From Maniola hyperantus (Eukaryota > Arthropoda > Insecta > Lepidoptera > Nymphalidae): a DNA stretch of 64,000 bases. Every line of letters starts with the position of its first letter. The stretch's first letter is position 1. The translations under genes were made by a program, and so were the position numbers. The stretch is taken from assembly GCF_902806685.2 (NCBI RefSeq), contig NC_048538.1, forward strand, positions 9,796,001 to 9,860,000. The letters are read 5' to 3'. Below the pieces are notes generated by a model. It ran no database searches and was not told where the DNA came from. It saw nothing but the letters and a program-made list of their open reading frames with translations. Of the stretch, positions 1 to 15,300 are shown piece by piece.

Positions 1-76
1 AGGTCCTTGGGCCTAAAAAGATGAAATTCTGCACAGAGGTTACCTTTATAATGTAGGTAGGTAATAGGTATACTTA

Positions 77-238
77 GTCTGCGACAGGTTGAAATGGAAA
101 TCGGGGTATGATGCGGGGGGGGGGGGACACCCTGCACACCCGCGCGTCACCCGTGCTCGCCCGCACCAGGTTAGCGCAGGGGTTGTGTGGGTGTGCGGGG
201 CGTTCCCTCCCCGATTGCCATCTCGACCTGTCGCGGAC
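77..238. repeat. Foldback MITE, family A copy 1
   Basis: Terminal inverted repeats beginning GTCTGCGACAGGTT on the left and the complement of ACCTGTCGCGGAC on the right, with GC-rich inner arms, flanked by TA on both sides (75-76 and 239-240). The same element recurs at 28391, 45373, 50391 and 59106. The TA flanks suggest Tc1/mariner-type mobilisation. No coding capacity is seen. Confidence 0.75.
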
Positions 239-384
239 TATAGACAAGGTCTAATACAGGATTTTTCGAAATCTCCACAGGAGCGAAGCCGCGGTAGGCG
301 CTAGTGTAACATAGTTTACCTACCCCTGAGTTTATTCTTGTCATTTTTATTTTTGTACGTTATGACAAGCTCAATTATTTTCAG

Positions 385-3300
385 GTTACAAAACGATTAC
401 AGTCTCGAGAAAAAAGTACGACTGAAACTAAAAATACTTATTACGCTTATAACGAAACACACTTTTTTTCAAAAATAACATTCTTCTGGTTGAACTGTTT
501 ACTGTACAGAGGATATGTTACACCTGACGATAATGACTTCGGAGAAGTGCCCGAAAATGAGAGATCGAAAAGATATTATGAAAAACTAAAGAAATTATAT
601 TACAATCAAAAGGTTTCATAAATATTTTTTGCTTTATAAAATACGGCAATTTATGAATGCGGGACTTTCAAGCTTACTAACTTTATTTTGTCTTCTAGGT
701 GACAAAAAACAAAGAAAAGGCCGCTAGTATATGGTACTGCTACGTTCATATGTTGTGGCCGAATTTCTACATAGGAGGGCTTTTAAAACTATTTGGGGAT
801 TTCATTTCCATAATACCAGCGGTAGGATTGGCCGTTATTATTAAATTTATACAAGACCAAAATTCACTATTCGACACCAATACTGAAATTAGTCTGGAGG
901 AATTCCTCTCGAATGGATACGTTATGCTACTCATCGTTACTTTGGCACTTATTTTTCAAGCTATTTTGTCGCAAAATTCCACTCATTTAATAACAGTGGA
1001 AGGCACCAGGCTTAAAATGGCATTACAAGTAAGTACCTAAGCCTACTTACCTACTGAATGTTAACTAAAATGTTTAACTGATATCAAACTCAATATTTCA
1101 AACCACAAATGTGATTCCAGAGCATGATCTATGATAAATGTATGCGGTTGGCATCCTGGTCATCAGACGCAAATGTAGATGAGAAGTCGCCACTGCTTCA
1201 TAACCCTGACGAGGAAGCTAACACGCAGTCCGGGCTCCTTATCAATTTGATATCACAGGATACTTATAACATTATGTCGTGTGTATGGATTTGTCATTAC
1301 ACGTGGGCAATACCGTTAAAGGTAGGTAACGAAATTTTCATATCTTTAGTAGGCATTTACATTAGATTCACATACTTAATTTCTTATTTATGTTATCTTT
1401 CAGGTAATTCTTATATTATATTTGCTTTACACAAAATTGGGTATAAGCGCAGTGATAGGCACAGCCACCAGCTTCTTACTTATAACTCCCTTACAATTCT
1501 ACATTGGAAAGAAAATTTCAGACAACTCCAAAAATACGTCAAAATGTACCGACCACAGGGTTTCTAAATTATCCGAAATTTTACAAGGCATGAATGTTAT
1601 AAAACTGTACGTGTGGGAAGACTTGTTCAACGAGAAGATATTACAACTTCGAGAAGTAGAATTAAAACTTCTCAATAAAGACTCTGCCTACTGGAGCTTT
1701 CTGAGTAAGTTACCACTTACCTAAGTACTTAGTAGGTAGTATTTTAAAGTTATCGATCTTATTAAATTAAAATTTATAATTATTTCAGCATTCACAACAC
1801 ACTTATCGGCAATATTCGTTACTGTAGTAACTTTCACGACGCATTACTTTCTTGACCACGGCAGAAATTTGACTATTGTAAACGTGTTTGCTGGACTGGC
1901 CCTCTTTAACCAGTTAACCATACCAATGTTGATCCTACCGGTGACTGTGCTCATGATCATACAAGCTATGGTAAGCTCTTTCTTAATTGTGTACATCCAA
2001 TTTCTATGTATCTTTATCTTTTGACGTGACTCTACCAGTAAATGAAAGAAAATATTCTCCAGGTCAGCAATAAAAGGATAAAAGATTTCTTGGAACTTCC
2101 AGAGTCTTATAATGTGCGAGATGTTGTAAACGAGGATACATACTCGAAAAATGTTTTAGCCGAATGCGATGATGATATTAATGATATCATGCCGGAAGAA
2201 AATCCGCTGTCTGAAAAGGACGAACTCAATGGTGATGATGAACAAATTACTGACGAAAGTAAATTCAATGGAGATCAAGAGCAAGAATATTTGATTCGGT
2301 TTAGAAACACAGCATTTTCTTGGAGACTAAAAGAAAATGCTTGGTTAGAAATTGACGATTTAGATATTTCAGCAGGTATAGTTAATAGCTTAACTCATGA
2401 TTTCACGCAAAGTAGAATATTCGTGACTTATCAATAACTAAAATAAATTGCTTCAGGAAAATTAATAATGGTGGTCGGATCATCCGGTTCCGGAAAATCG
2501 TCTTTTTTATCTGCAATTCTTGGCGAAATGCATCACGAGCGTGGAGACGCGTTTGTAAATAGGTAACTATCAGAAAAAGCTTCCATTACTCTAACTATGC
2601 AGTAACATAAATATTATACTTATTTCAAGATGCCTACCTACGAGCCCTACGAGTACTTTACTAAGATCTCGAAACATATCAATATCACGTTTACTTACTT
2701 TCACTTCATTTCTTACAGAAAGTAGATACTTATGCAACGAAGTTTCTACTACGCCATTTATTTTATACTAGCTGATGCCCGCGACTTCGTCCGCGTGGAA
2801 TTAGCTTTTTTAAAAATCCTGTGGGAACTCTTTGATTTTACGGGATAAAAAGTAGCCTATGTCACTCTCTAGGTCTATATTTATACCCATGCAAAAAATC
2901 ACGTCAATCCGTTGCACCGTTGCGACGTGATTGAAGGACAAACCAACAAATAAACCCACTTTCGCATTTATTATAAAGGGTACTGATTCAATTCAATATT
3001 TATGTTTTTGTAATTTTTATGTTCTAGAATAAGTTTGGTATTCAATATTCATCTTATTATCTTTATTCAATTGAATCAAATAACTATTTATATTTTATAA
3101 GGAACTAGATGATGCCCACGACTTCGTCCGCGTGGATTTAGGTTTTTAAAATCCCGTGGGAACTCTTTGATGTCCTTCCCCGGGATGCAAGCTATCTCTG
3201 TACCAAATTTCGCCAAAATCGGTTGAACGGATGGGCCGTGAAAAGCTAGCAGACAGACAGACAGACACACTTTCTCATTTATAATATTAGTATGGATGTT

Positions 3301-6300
3301 ACACGTCTTAAGCTTTAGTAGATATCTCGTTTAAGAACTTTGAATTCATAATCTATACTGTGCCCAATTGGGTAGATATAGTTAGATACTCAAAGATTTT
3401 TTTTGGAAATACGAGATAGTACCTACTTGCCTATATTTAAATAAATTACATTTTAAATAAATAGTAAAAAATATGTGAATACTTAGCTAAGTTACCGTGT
3501 CTACATTCATTAAAATGTGCAGGAATTGCTCGATGTGGTACGCTGGTCAACCGCCCTGGCTTCTGGAGGGTACAATAAAAGAAAACATTCTGATGGACAA
3601 CCCGTGGTGTAGCAGTAGATACACACGAGTACTCCGCGCAACGGCTTTACGGCCAGACCTACAGCTTTTACCGGGTAAGCTGGTCAATGAAAATCCGGTC
3701 AGGTTCAAGTCAGACTCGCGCACCGAGGGTTCCGTACTTGCGTACTATAGAAGAAGAAAAACGCTAAGAATCACTTGTAACTTTGTTTGTAGAGGTTTAT
3801 TGTTAATATCACCTATTTATTTGTAGAAGGCGATGACACGCAACTAGGAAGCTACGGGACGCCGCTCTCGGGTGGTCAGAGGGTGCGCGTCTGTGTCGCC
3901 CGGGCACTGTATTCGAAGGCAAAGCTGGTAGTGCTGGACGAGCCGTTCGGCGCGCTGGATGCCGTGCTTGCTCGACACTTGGTCGCGAGGGCGCTGCTTC
4001 CGACCGCTCGAAGTGGTCGCACTGTTTTGGTAGCGACCAATAGATTAGAGTTGCTGCACTACGCCGATATGGTACGTTTTTTTTAACTTCCAGAAAATTT
4101 GGGTGTGTATTTATTACACTACTAGCTGATGCCCGCGACTTCGTTCGCGTGGATTTAGGTTTTTTAAAATCCCGTGGGAACTCGTTGATTTTCCGGGATA
4201 AAAAGTAGCCTATGTCACTCTCCAGGTCTTTGACTATACCCCATGCAAAAAATCACGTCAATCAGTTGCTCCGTTGCGACGTGATTGAAGGACAAACCAA
4301 CAAACCAACAAACCAACAAACAAACACACTTTCGCATTTATAATAAGGGTAAGTACTGATGTTTTTTTTAAAATATCATAAACTTAATAAAACTATGCCT
4401 TATCTCATTACTGTACAAATTACGCTCGCGATTGGTGCCAAGAATACTGGCTGCATTTCCGCGCTGAACAGCCAGGCCGATCCGTTGCGCAAAAAATGAA
4501 TAGTTGCGCTATTAAACGCAGTGAAATGTCTCATAAAAAATACTTTTTGCACTAAGACTCCATGGGCCCAGGGTCTCCACGGCAAACGGAACAAAAATGT
4601 AACTCTCGATAAGAGAGGTATATATGTATACTTGCGCCGCTTACCATTTTCAGTCATTTCTGATGCGGCTCCCGGTCTTGATGCTGTCTCCCTGACATGA
4701 CACGGGGCCAATGTGTCAGTGCACGTTGCGTCCCACGTTAGTTATTATAACTATGTTAATTATGACTGACTAATATTACCCTTTTGCCACCAACTAAACG
4801 TAAGTAAAGCCACGCCAATCCACGGAAGCTCTCAGATTTCGTGACGATGTGGCTGGAGTATGCAGCACTATGAGTTACTGGTGATTAGTCCTAGGTACCG
4901 ACTTGATCTAAAGATGTTTGTTTAATTGTTTTTATGTTATGTAAGTTAGCTTATTATATTAAGTTTCGTAATCACGATCAACCCATCCCCGGTTCACTAC
5001 TGAATACGGGTCTCCTCTCAGAATGAGAAGGGTTTGGCCATAGTCCACCACGCTGCTGCCCATGTGCAGATTGGCAGACTTCACACATCTTTGAGAACAT
5101 TATGGAAAACTCTCAGGTATGCAGGTTTCCTCGCGATGTTTTCCTTCACCGTTAAAGCAAGTGATATTTTATTTCCTAAAACGCACAAAACATCGAAAAG
5201 TTAGAGGTTCGTGCCCGGGATCGAACCCCCGACCTCCCGTATAGGTATATCACGGCTCTGTTAGCTTATTTTTAGTATAGTCAGTTAGCTATTAAGAACG
5301 CCAGCTCACCAACAAACTGGCCCACCAGTTTGGGACTGTGATGATGTTGTAAATATTTTGTAAATCATAATTACTCATACAAGCATTATTTTTAAAATGG
5401 GGCGATTTTTTCAAATTTACCTAGTTCATTTCATCGTCATACCGGTAGCTTATTTACATCATGTATCACAAAATGTTCATAATAAAATTATAGCCTACCT
5501 TCTTAGTAGATATTATGTCTTTCATTAATGAAAGTCATATAAAAATCCATACAGTAGGTAGTAAGTGTATAAGATAACAGCCCGTACAATTACAAAGCTA
5601 GATAATCTTAACGAGTATCCTGGTTCCATGTTGCTAAAAGACTGCAAGCTTATAAATGTACTTTGTTCGTTGTATCATCAGGTAATAGTGATGGAAGATG
5701 GTCGCGTCAGCGGCGTGGGGCGTGTGCACAGTACCAGTGAAGGCGCGCTAGCCCCGTGGGCGCAGCTGGCTGAGGAAGCCCGGGTAGCTGCGGCGCGCGG
5801 GGGCGCGGGCCCGCCCGGGGGCGCCGGCCGCGAGCGCTCGCAGCTGCTGCGCGCTGTGAGCCGCGTGCACTTCCAGAATATGTCTGATGATGCCTTGGTG
5901 GGTTCCCAACTTACTTCCATCTGAAATGTTTAACTTATTCAATATTTAGATGAAAATAACAAACAAGTACAGAAAACGAAGTTACGTTTGTGATTGGTTG
6001 ATGACTCAAAATGGTTAACGCCCGCTGAGTTTTTGTCTTTGTCAATTGTATAGGATTACGTAACAGAGACAGCCCTAGCTCTTTTCTCCGTGGATAGAGT
6101 GTAATGAGTAATGAACCTTATATTGTTTACTCTAGCAACTAGACATCAGTGAAGTGACTGGAGCTCACCTGCTGGCCGAGATGCCGGCTTGTGTCGGCGG
6201 CACCTGGCGCCGGACGCCGAGTCGGGTGCGCTCTTTACTTGAAAGACAATTGTCCTCACCGCCTCCTACTTTGCCCCGTTTCAAGTAAGTTACTACATAG

Positions 6301-9300
6301 GTAGTATCGTAAAAATCTAAACATTTGGCGGGAATACTGTTACAATACAAGTCTCTTAACTCCCGAAATTAATAATAATTTCTATCTACCCTACTTGCTA
6401 CCTACCCATTATTCTGGACCTATGTATTTGGAAATCGGTTCTACGGATTTCTTTCTATTCTGGACATAGCAGATAGATCAGCTCAGAAAGTTGCTTTCCT
6501 GTAAAAATAACTCTATGGAGATGTGTTTGCGCGTAACTGGTGTTAACTTTCATAATACTATGAGGTAAACGAAAGGTTTGACGAACGAATCAATCCTGCA
6601 TTAGATAGATACCTATCCCAGCGTCGAGCCTCTTTTTGTAACCCTAAAATATATCAATAAATCACCTACTGTTACAACACAAGTAACAGTAACAGAAGTT
6701 ACCAGAAACGAATCGTAGCCATTTTCCGTGTAATGATAAATAAAACCTAGGTTTATTTTTTAAAATAGGTGGCGTCACGAAATTAGGCGCGCTGTAAGCG
6801 CTGTTGAACCTAATCAACAAGATCGCGAGGGTAGCCCGTTGAGACAAGGAAACAACCGCCTGCGACCTTATTATAGAACTTTAACCAGGTGGGTATCGTC
6901 ACTATCGTCAATCGATAGAGATCCACGGCTGGACATATCTCTTTCTTCTTCCACACGCCGACGCGCAAGACGTCGGCGTTTGGACGTATCTGGATCTTGT
7001 TCGATATCGTCTGTCCACCATATGGGCCAACGCGACGCTGCACTTTCCGATGCGAAGTCGCCATTTCAACACCTTAGGACCCCACCATCGATCAGTTTTT
7101 CCACTCCAGTTCCACGGGTCTGTCTATTCCAACTTCCAAGCATGGCTTAAATTTCTGTCATGATCAACCCATCGCCGGCTCACTACAGAGCACGGGTGTC
7201 CTTTCAGAATGAGAAGCACGCTAGCCAAGTGCGGATTGGCAGACATGGAAACAGGTTCATGGCATCAGGGTTCTGTACCATCAGCTAATTTTATTATTCT
7301 CTATACATTCGCAATCCTATTCTTTCCTGTCTATTCTGTCAATCACTCTCTACACTAGAGCATGCCCGCGACTTCTTCAGAGTGATTTTTTCTAATCCTG
7401 TGAAAACTGACTTTCCGGGATATGGTTGTCCAATGTCCATATTCCGAATGCAAGCTATCTCTGTACCCATCAAAATCGATTAAACGATGGATCGCAAAAA
7501 GGTGACAGACAGACAACACATTTTTGTATTTATAATATTAAGTAGGTTTTTTTATTGTTTCAGGTGGACGCCGAAGAGTTTACGACGATTCTTAAGTACA
7601 GACTCTGATACATCAGGAGAAGGTCAAAGTATTGGTAAAAATCACTTTGCACTTATCAGTAATTCCGTTAAAATACGATTCTCAGTTTGATTATCCTAGC
7701 TAAACTTTTACATTTACTTACCATAACTATTATAATTGGTCTTTTCAAAAAATCATCATCTTTTCACAAAATGGAACTTCAAATGTTAGAGTAATTACCG
7801 CGATCAATGACGGTGTCGGGTGTAATTTAAAAACGAGCTTATTCTCGCGACTAAACAAATTTCAAACCCCTATGTTACCCTCTTAGCGGTTGAAATTTCA
7901 AAAATCCTTTCTTACAGGATGTCTACGTCATAATAGCATGCCAAATTTTAACCCGATCCGGCCAGTAGTTTGAGCTGTGCATTGATAGATCAGTCAGTCA
8001 GTCAGCTTTTCCTTTTATATTATATATAGAAGTAGGAACTTCTTAAGTATCTACGATGTACTTATCTGTTGATCTTGTTAGGCAAAGTGGCAGAAGTTTC
8101 GCCCGATGTGACATTCACCTCAATAACTTCAAACGGCGTAGAGGCGGTCGCCGTGCCCATTTCTGACATCCCGGCCGCGAGACAAGAACAACTTGTTCTA
8201 AACGAGGTAACATACTACTTCAATTATAGTGAGCTCAGTATCTATCTGCATGTTCTAATGCCTCGACTTGATTTTAAAACCTGTTAATTAACAAGCTTTG
8301 GGCTTTTCCTAAGAAAACTTAGCTATTAAGAAGGTAGGTAGGTACATTACATGCACATATTAACTGGAGATAATATATTATCATGCTTAGTTTTTCTAAG
8401 TATGAATATCTTTAAATTGAAAAAAAACCGGCCATGTGCGAGTCAGACTCGCGCACCGAGGGTTCCGTACTACAGTCGTATTTTTTCGAAATTTTGCATG
8501 ATAAATTAAAAACTGTTATGCACAAAAATGAAAAAAAATCTGTTTTAAAATGTAAAGGTAAAAAAGCTCTTTACGTGCTATTACATAAAAACATAATGGT
8601 AATAACATACATACTGTTATTTTGAAAGCGGTCATTGAAACCAAAATTTAAACTAAGTAGGTATTAGAAATAGAGTCTAAAGTCAGTTAAAAAAAATATC
8701 TAAAATCTCACACACAGGTCACTCACTTTTTCCTTTAAAAAACTGTGGTCGTTTCTAGGGTACGATATGGTGGGAATACGCCCGCGCGGGACGCTGGTGG
8801 AGTGCGGTGTTCTGGGTGGCGGCGACGGCAACGCAAGGGATAGCACTCGCAGCAGACTACTGGCTCTCGCTGCTGGCTGAAGAGAACTCGCGGACAGTGC
8901 TTTCTGACCCAAGGGTAAGGAAAAACACCGACCCGGTACATCCGACGCACAGTGCCAATCAGCAACATCGGCGCCAAAAATCAAGTTGCGTCGCAATTGT
9001 ACGTCCAGCGAACCTACTTATATTAGTAGAGCTCAGTGGATTCTAGCCAGAATAAAAATACTGCATATCGATGGCGTCAGGTGTTGTGTTAAGTGCAATG
9101 AGGGTCGTACCTACCTACATATATATACAAATCGTACGTATCATACTCGTACATACAAACAACAGATAAGTTAAAGCAGTGGAAGCAATTATAATCTACT
9201 CTGTAAGCGGAAGCTGATGGTTGCTTTTAAAAATTATCGAGGCGAACGGCCGTACGTCAGACCAAGTTGCACCCTACCGCACTTGGCGCGTCTATTACCC

Positions 9301-12300
9301 CCTTGACCCCCTTGAACCCTAAAAAGGGAATCCTTCAGCAAGTGCAAAATGCAAATGTTATTACACTTACCTAATTTTATAGATATGGGACATGATACAA
9401 GTTTACGCGCTGTGGTGCTTGTGCGGCGCGTGCTTGGCCGCGTGCACGCAAGTGGCCAGCGCGTGCGCGGGCGCGGCCTCCCGGCGCGCATTGCACGAGC
9501 GCCTGCTGCACGCCACTCTCCACGCTCCGCTGCAGCACCACCTCGCGCGACCAGCCGGTGACACTCTACACCGGTTTTCCTCAGATACACTCGTCATAGA
9601 CAAGGTGACTTTGTAGCTCGAGAACACCCAGGACTATTTCGAGTTTATTTCGGGTAGGTATGGTAATAAATCTCCCAACACATAAGGCCAGAAATTGTGG
9701 TGCTAATTTTCAAAATACAATTTTGCAAATTGACTCGCGATTGTTCTTTAGGTTGTTTTTCTTATTGAAAACAAGAATCAAAATAAGCACTCTAGTCTCA
9801 GTTAATTCACGCTTCCCGCATTATTTAATTTTGATACCTACTTCTTCCTACTAGGTATAAATTATTAAAGTCTCAACTGCCTCATTGGTCTAGTGGTGGT
9901 TAGCAAGTTTGTCTGCGGATGACAAGATCCTGGGTTCCGGGCCAAGAGTAGTAGATATTGGTTTTTTTTCAAGAATTTCTCAGTAGATAGGTACTAGCCC
10001 GGAGTTAGGAAACGATGTTGCACCCTCGTGCCTCGAACACTTAAGGCGTTGATCTTGCGCCTGATCTCTCTCCGGTCGTGTCGGTTTACCGTTCCATTGG
10101 ACTACGAGGGTCAGGGAAGAAAGAATGCACCTGTTTTTGCGCACACACTGTTGCATTGTATCTCCCACGCAGATAGTAATCTCTGTGGAGACTAAAGATT
10201 GACTGCCGTGGCCGAAATTCGGGCGAGATATTATTACGACTAAAGCCTACTTATCATATACCTACATTTAGAAAATTAATAATATCTAAAATTAGATGTT
10301 CATGTTCCTTGCAGAAATTACCAATGGCAATGAGCAGATGGGCACAACTTGCCTTACTCTGCGGAGCGACGATGTTGGTCAACGCAGTCGCTTCACCGTG
10401 GACTCTACTCGCTATCGTCCCTGCCGTGATCGTCTTTATTGTCCTGCAGTCTGTCTACTTACATAATGCAAGGTAAATCCGAACTTGGTAATCATGTTTA
10501 TTTTCATGTTAAGTACCTAACCTACCTATCTAATATTATTTTACTATGGGTTAGGTAAGCTCGAGCTGACAGTTGAGAGTATCATAACGGATGGGATCCT
10601 AACGAGTTCTCGGGTTTCAGACTGCCCGGTCCCTTAGAACCATTGACAGCTATTTAAGCTTTTTATAGGAAACTAGCGACCCGCTCCAGCATCGCACGGG
10701 TAGCTTATTATAATTTTCGGACGGATCTCTAATTTTTTGAAAATAAAATACAGCACATTATGTCACTCATGTAGGAATAATGTAGCTTTCTACTGGTGAA
10801 AGAATTTTCAAAATCGGTTCAGATTACCCCCTATAACTACGTATATATCCATGCAAAAATCACGTCGGTCCGTTCCTCCGTTGCGACGAGATTGAAGGAC
10901 AAGCCAATAAAAAAACACACTTCCGCATTTATAATAATTATGGGTAGTGAAGCATTCATTTAATACTCAATAATTCATATTAGCCCGAGCGTAGCGACCG
11001 CAATCTACAACATGTGGTTGACCCTGAGTATCAGTTTCAATAAATTGTGTCCGACGAATACTTCCGTATTAATATAATTTACTTTACCTTAAAATGTTTG
11101 AAGACATCTCATGGAAATAATATTTTCTAAATTGGCTCAGAACTGGATCATTTTAGGCGAGCCGCGGCCGATGTCAGCCAGCAAGGAATACCTAAAGGAA
11201 TATTGGAATAGATATACCTACCTACTACTCTCTAACGTCCACCAGGACATTGGAGGAGGGATTGAATTAAATCTGTTACATCAAACCAAACCCAACACAA
11301 CAATGTTTACAGAAATAAATGATTTGACTTGAACTTATCGAAAAGCCTGTAGGTACCTACACGCCTACACGGTAATATGGGTGACATGAATGGCGGACAT
11401 CTTGTATGTAGTAATAATTATAAGTAACATGTATCGATATGTTCCAGGGAGTTTCAACATATCGAGGCTGAAAGTGCAGCGCGGGCAGTGTCCCTGGCAG
11501 TGCAGACGCTAGCAGGCGCGGGCACAGTCCGAGCGGGGCGACTTCAGACACGGATGCGCGCGGTTTTCTTCCGTCGTCTGGATCGTAACCACAATGCTCT
11601 TTTGCTACTGAATTCCTCCAACCGGTGGTTAGGGTTGACGTTGGTACGTATATTGATGTAAAAGTTCATTATGGGTAAACCTGTTGATCCCATCCAAGGT
11701 TGGCAGGCTATGGAATATATTCAAAAGTCTGTAGTATAGAAATGGAAAAGCTGATTGACTGACCTATCAACGCACAGCTCAAACTACTGGACGTATCAGG
11801 CTGAAATTTGGAATGCAGGACGTAGCGTAGACATCCGCTAAGAAAGAATTTTTGAAAATTCAACCCTAAAGGGGTAAAAAAAGGGTTGGTAATTCGTGTA
11901 GTCCACGCAGACGAAGTCGCGGGCCTAAGCTACTTTTTCTTAAAAGCTTGTAAAGTGTGACTTTAGAAGGATGTACCTTACCATCAAAATAAAATTACAG
12001 CTTTATGTATCAAGCAAATCCTAAATTTTTCACAGCTTTTTAGAGATTTGAGGGTATAACTGAGTTGGCTAGTTCTAAACTACATATATCTTATTATAAA
12101 GCACAGAATACTTAATAGTACCTACCTAGAAGTACCTCACTCCGCAAAGACGTTTAAATAATAATTAATGGCGACTCTTGTTCCAACGCAAATCGCAATA
12201 AAGTGCAATTTACTCGTAGCGCAGCGGCCTGTAATTTATTAAACGCCTCTCTTTCTATAGCATGAACCCTTATTTCTCTCTCTCTTTCTCTGTTTTATGA

Positions 12301-15300
12301 GATAAGACTTACGCGGGAGCCTTCAAAACTCTTGTACAGGATTTGGTGGGAGCTGCGGGCGTGTTCGTGTCTCTAGCGGTGGCGTTGTACGGAGGCAGCG
12401 GCGGTGCGGGCGCGGGGCTGGCAGGCACGTACGCGCTGCTACTGCCCGTGTACCTCGCCCACCTCGCCAAGTGCCGCGCTGACCTCGACTTGCGGCTGGC
12501 GGCCGTGCAGCGCGTCCTTGCTGACACCAGCATACCGCAGGAGGACTATAGAGACGACTGTATGTAACGAGTTCTTTTATTAGTCACTATAGCGGCCCGA
12601 TCAGACTTCGCCAGGGTTTATCATACATTTAATATCTGGATTATTGTATACTTTATAAATACTATCTGTCCCGGCTTACTCACCGCCAAAACCGCGGCGC
12701 GGGCGCGGACGGACTCCCTTGAAAAAGGACCCCGTATGGGTTCGAAACTAGTCGGGCTAACGTCGACTACACACGTGAGTAAGCCGGGACAGATAGTATT
12801 TATAATGGAAATCACTCACGGTAGTTTAAACGCTAAAATATTGTATACTTTTATAACTACGCTAGCGAACTGTAAAGCTACAGTCTTAGATGGTCCTAAC
12901 AGGCCAAGCTGGAACAGTAGGTATGGGAGCCTTATCTAACCTACTGTCTATTGCCGCATGAGTCGTACGACTCATAAGGTCATACGCCTAACAGTGTACC
13001 TACCAATCGCATTGTCATTATGACTTTACTGATCTTGTGGTTAATAGCCGCAATCGAAGCCTTCCACTGAACACACCTCACCCACCCAAGAATCATATTA
13101 TTTATAAAACCAAATCTCACACCACTCCTCAGTGGAGATTTCACTACTAAACAGGAGGTCTAAGTATTGAATGGAGTAAACTTCCCAGGTCCGATTCCTT
13201 CAGGATGGCAACGAAACGGAAAAATTGAGTTTCAAGATGTAAGCATACAGCATCAACCAGGATTACCAACAGTGCTCAAGAATGTCAATATCACAGTCAA
13301 ACCTGGACAAAAAGTAAGTTGCTTAGAAATGGGATGGTAAGTAAGTAGGTATCTACCAATTCAAATTTGAATAAGTAATACCTACCTACAAAAATAACTT
13401 TTCGGAGTTATGGGCAATGTAGGGGAAAGGCGTACAAAATGACATAGGTGGGTCAAACGACATAGTCGCATTTCTCCGTAACCACGGTTTATTTAGTACA
13501 CCCACCGACATGTAGAGGGCCGCTATGGTCGCATCGCCAGAGTACCGCACGCAAGGTCATTCGACGCAGACGGCGGTTTCGATAAGTTAATTTGTTACAC
13601 TTTTCTGTCCTTCACGTCCCTGTTTATTGTCAATAGATTAATTGTTACTGAGATTGTGTTGAAATTCAAAGTTATTTAATGGTTTTATTTCTTTTATCGT
13701 TGATTTTATAAAACTACTATGTGGACAAAATGACACACCCCTTTGTTCGGACAAAATGACATAGTATGTCGTTTTACCTCAATGGAGAAAGCTATTGATG
13801 CTGTTAATAAACACAAAATGGGCTGGTTAAGTGCATCTAAAATATATGGTAGGTATTCCAAAAGCTATGCTAAGAAGACACTGTAGTGAACAGAATAAAA
13901 CTATAGCCCCCTGCACTAAAGGTTCTACAACTGTGTTTGAAGAGGGAACATCAGCAGTTGACAATCCAAATCTCCCCTTAACATCACAGGCTAGACTTAG
14001 CAGTAGCTAAGGCCGTCTTTAATTGAAGATCCAACAACTAGTAAGCATCTAGAAAAAACTGCCACAGTTCCAGTTAGTCAGATTTCGCCAGTTCCAAATT
14101 TCAGTTCTTTGCAAACTTGTACCTCTGCCATCGCCGATGAAGAAGATTGCCCTTGCATCTATTCCAATGACCTCTTCCCCAGGTCCAAGCCAAAAGACGT
14201 GTGGCTGCAATGTTTGAACTGTAAAAAATGGGCTCATGCATCTTGCACAAACGTTCCAAAAAAGACAGTCTTTAACCGACTTCAAAAAAAGGAGGAGGTT
14301 CTCAATTCGTCGGAATTTTTTTTTTTTTTTTTTAATGTATGTTCCCCGATTACTCAAAAACGCCTGGACCGATTTTGAAAATTCTTTTTTTGTTTGAAAG
14401 GGTATACTTCAAAGTTGGTCCCATTTCAATTTGGTGAAGATCTGATGAACATCTTCGAAGATAGATACTGGAACTCCTCAACGGATAAGAGTAAATTGCT
14501 CGCGATCAGTGTAATAGCTTAGTAAACAGTAGATTTTTAACCAGTCATAGCATAATTCCATGGGGCCACTAAAAATTGTGAAATAAAAAAATTTTACAAA
14601 AAAAATAAAAACCGACTTCGTTACATAAACACTAAAAATTGAAAAATAATTTAATTTATTACCGAATATATTATGTATACAAGAGTTAATATAGTTCCAT
14701 AATAATATTTTTTGGGGTCGGTGCCAATGAGGTGCCATTGTGGAGTCCTATAAAAATATGAAGTCTAGACGATTCGCGCAGCTAAAGCTAATTGGCACCG
14801 GCACCAAAAAGTATTATTATGGAACTATAATAACTCTTGTATACATAATATATTCGGTAATAAATTAAATTATTTTTAAATTTTTAGTGTTTATGTAACG
14901 AAGTCGGTTTTTATTTTTTTTGTAATTTATTTGCGAACTCTGCACTTTTTAATTTACTATTTTTTGTATGCCATTATGCCCACTCTATGTATGTCATATT
15001 ACCCGCCTATGACGGACAAAATGGTTTTTGTTCATGTTTTTTAAAAAGTTTAATATTTTCGTTGTATTTGTATTAAGCTGATTGATCTCTTTAATTTTAA
15101 TAGATAATGAACCAAGGAATAAAAATTCTGATTAATAATGTTAAAATAATTAATAAATAAATATTTATGACTGATTTAGCGGAGGGTATGTCATTTTGTA
15201 CGCCTTTCCCCTATGTTAAAGATTTCTAGATCCGTTTGTAAAATATGATGTTTTTATTAGAGTCAAGTGTGGTCCCACCCCCCCCCTCTGTCAGCCAAAT

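Noticed and set aside
4400..4711. 103-codon minus-strand frame in a Sur intron
   Set aside because: No recognised domain and it lies within intronic sequence; it may be part of a mobile element remnant, but nothing else in the window supports that.
9883..9965. Possible tRNA gene
   Set aside because: Box-like motifs are present but the arms do not pair; a SINE head is the better explanation. The same holds for 33791-33866, 55520-55593 and 61030-61107.
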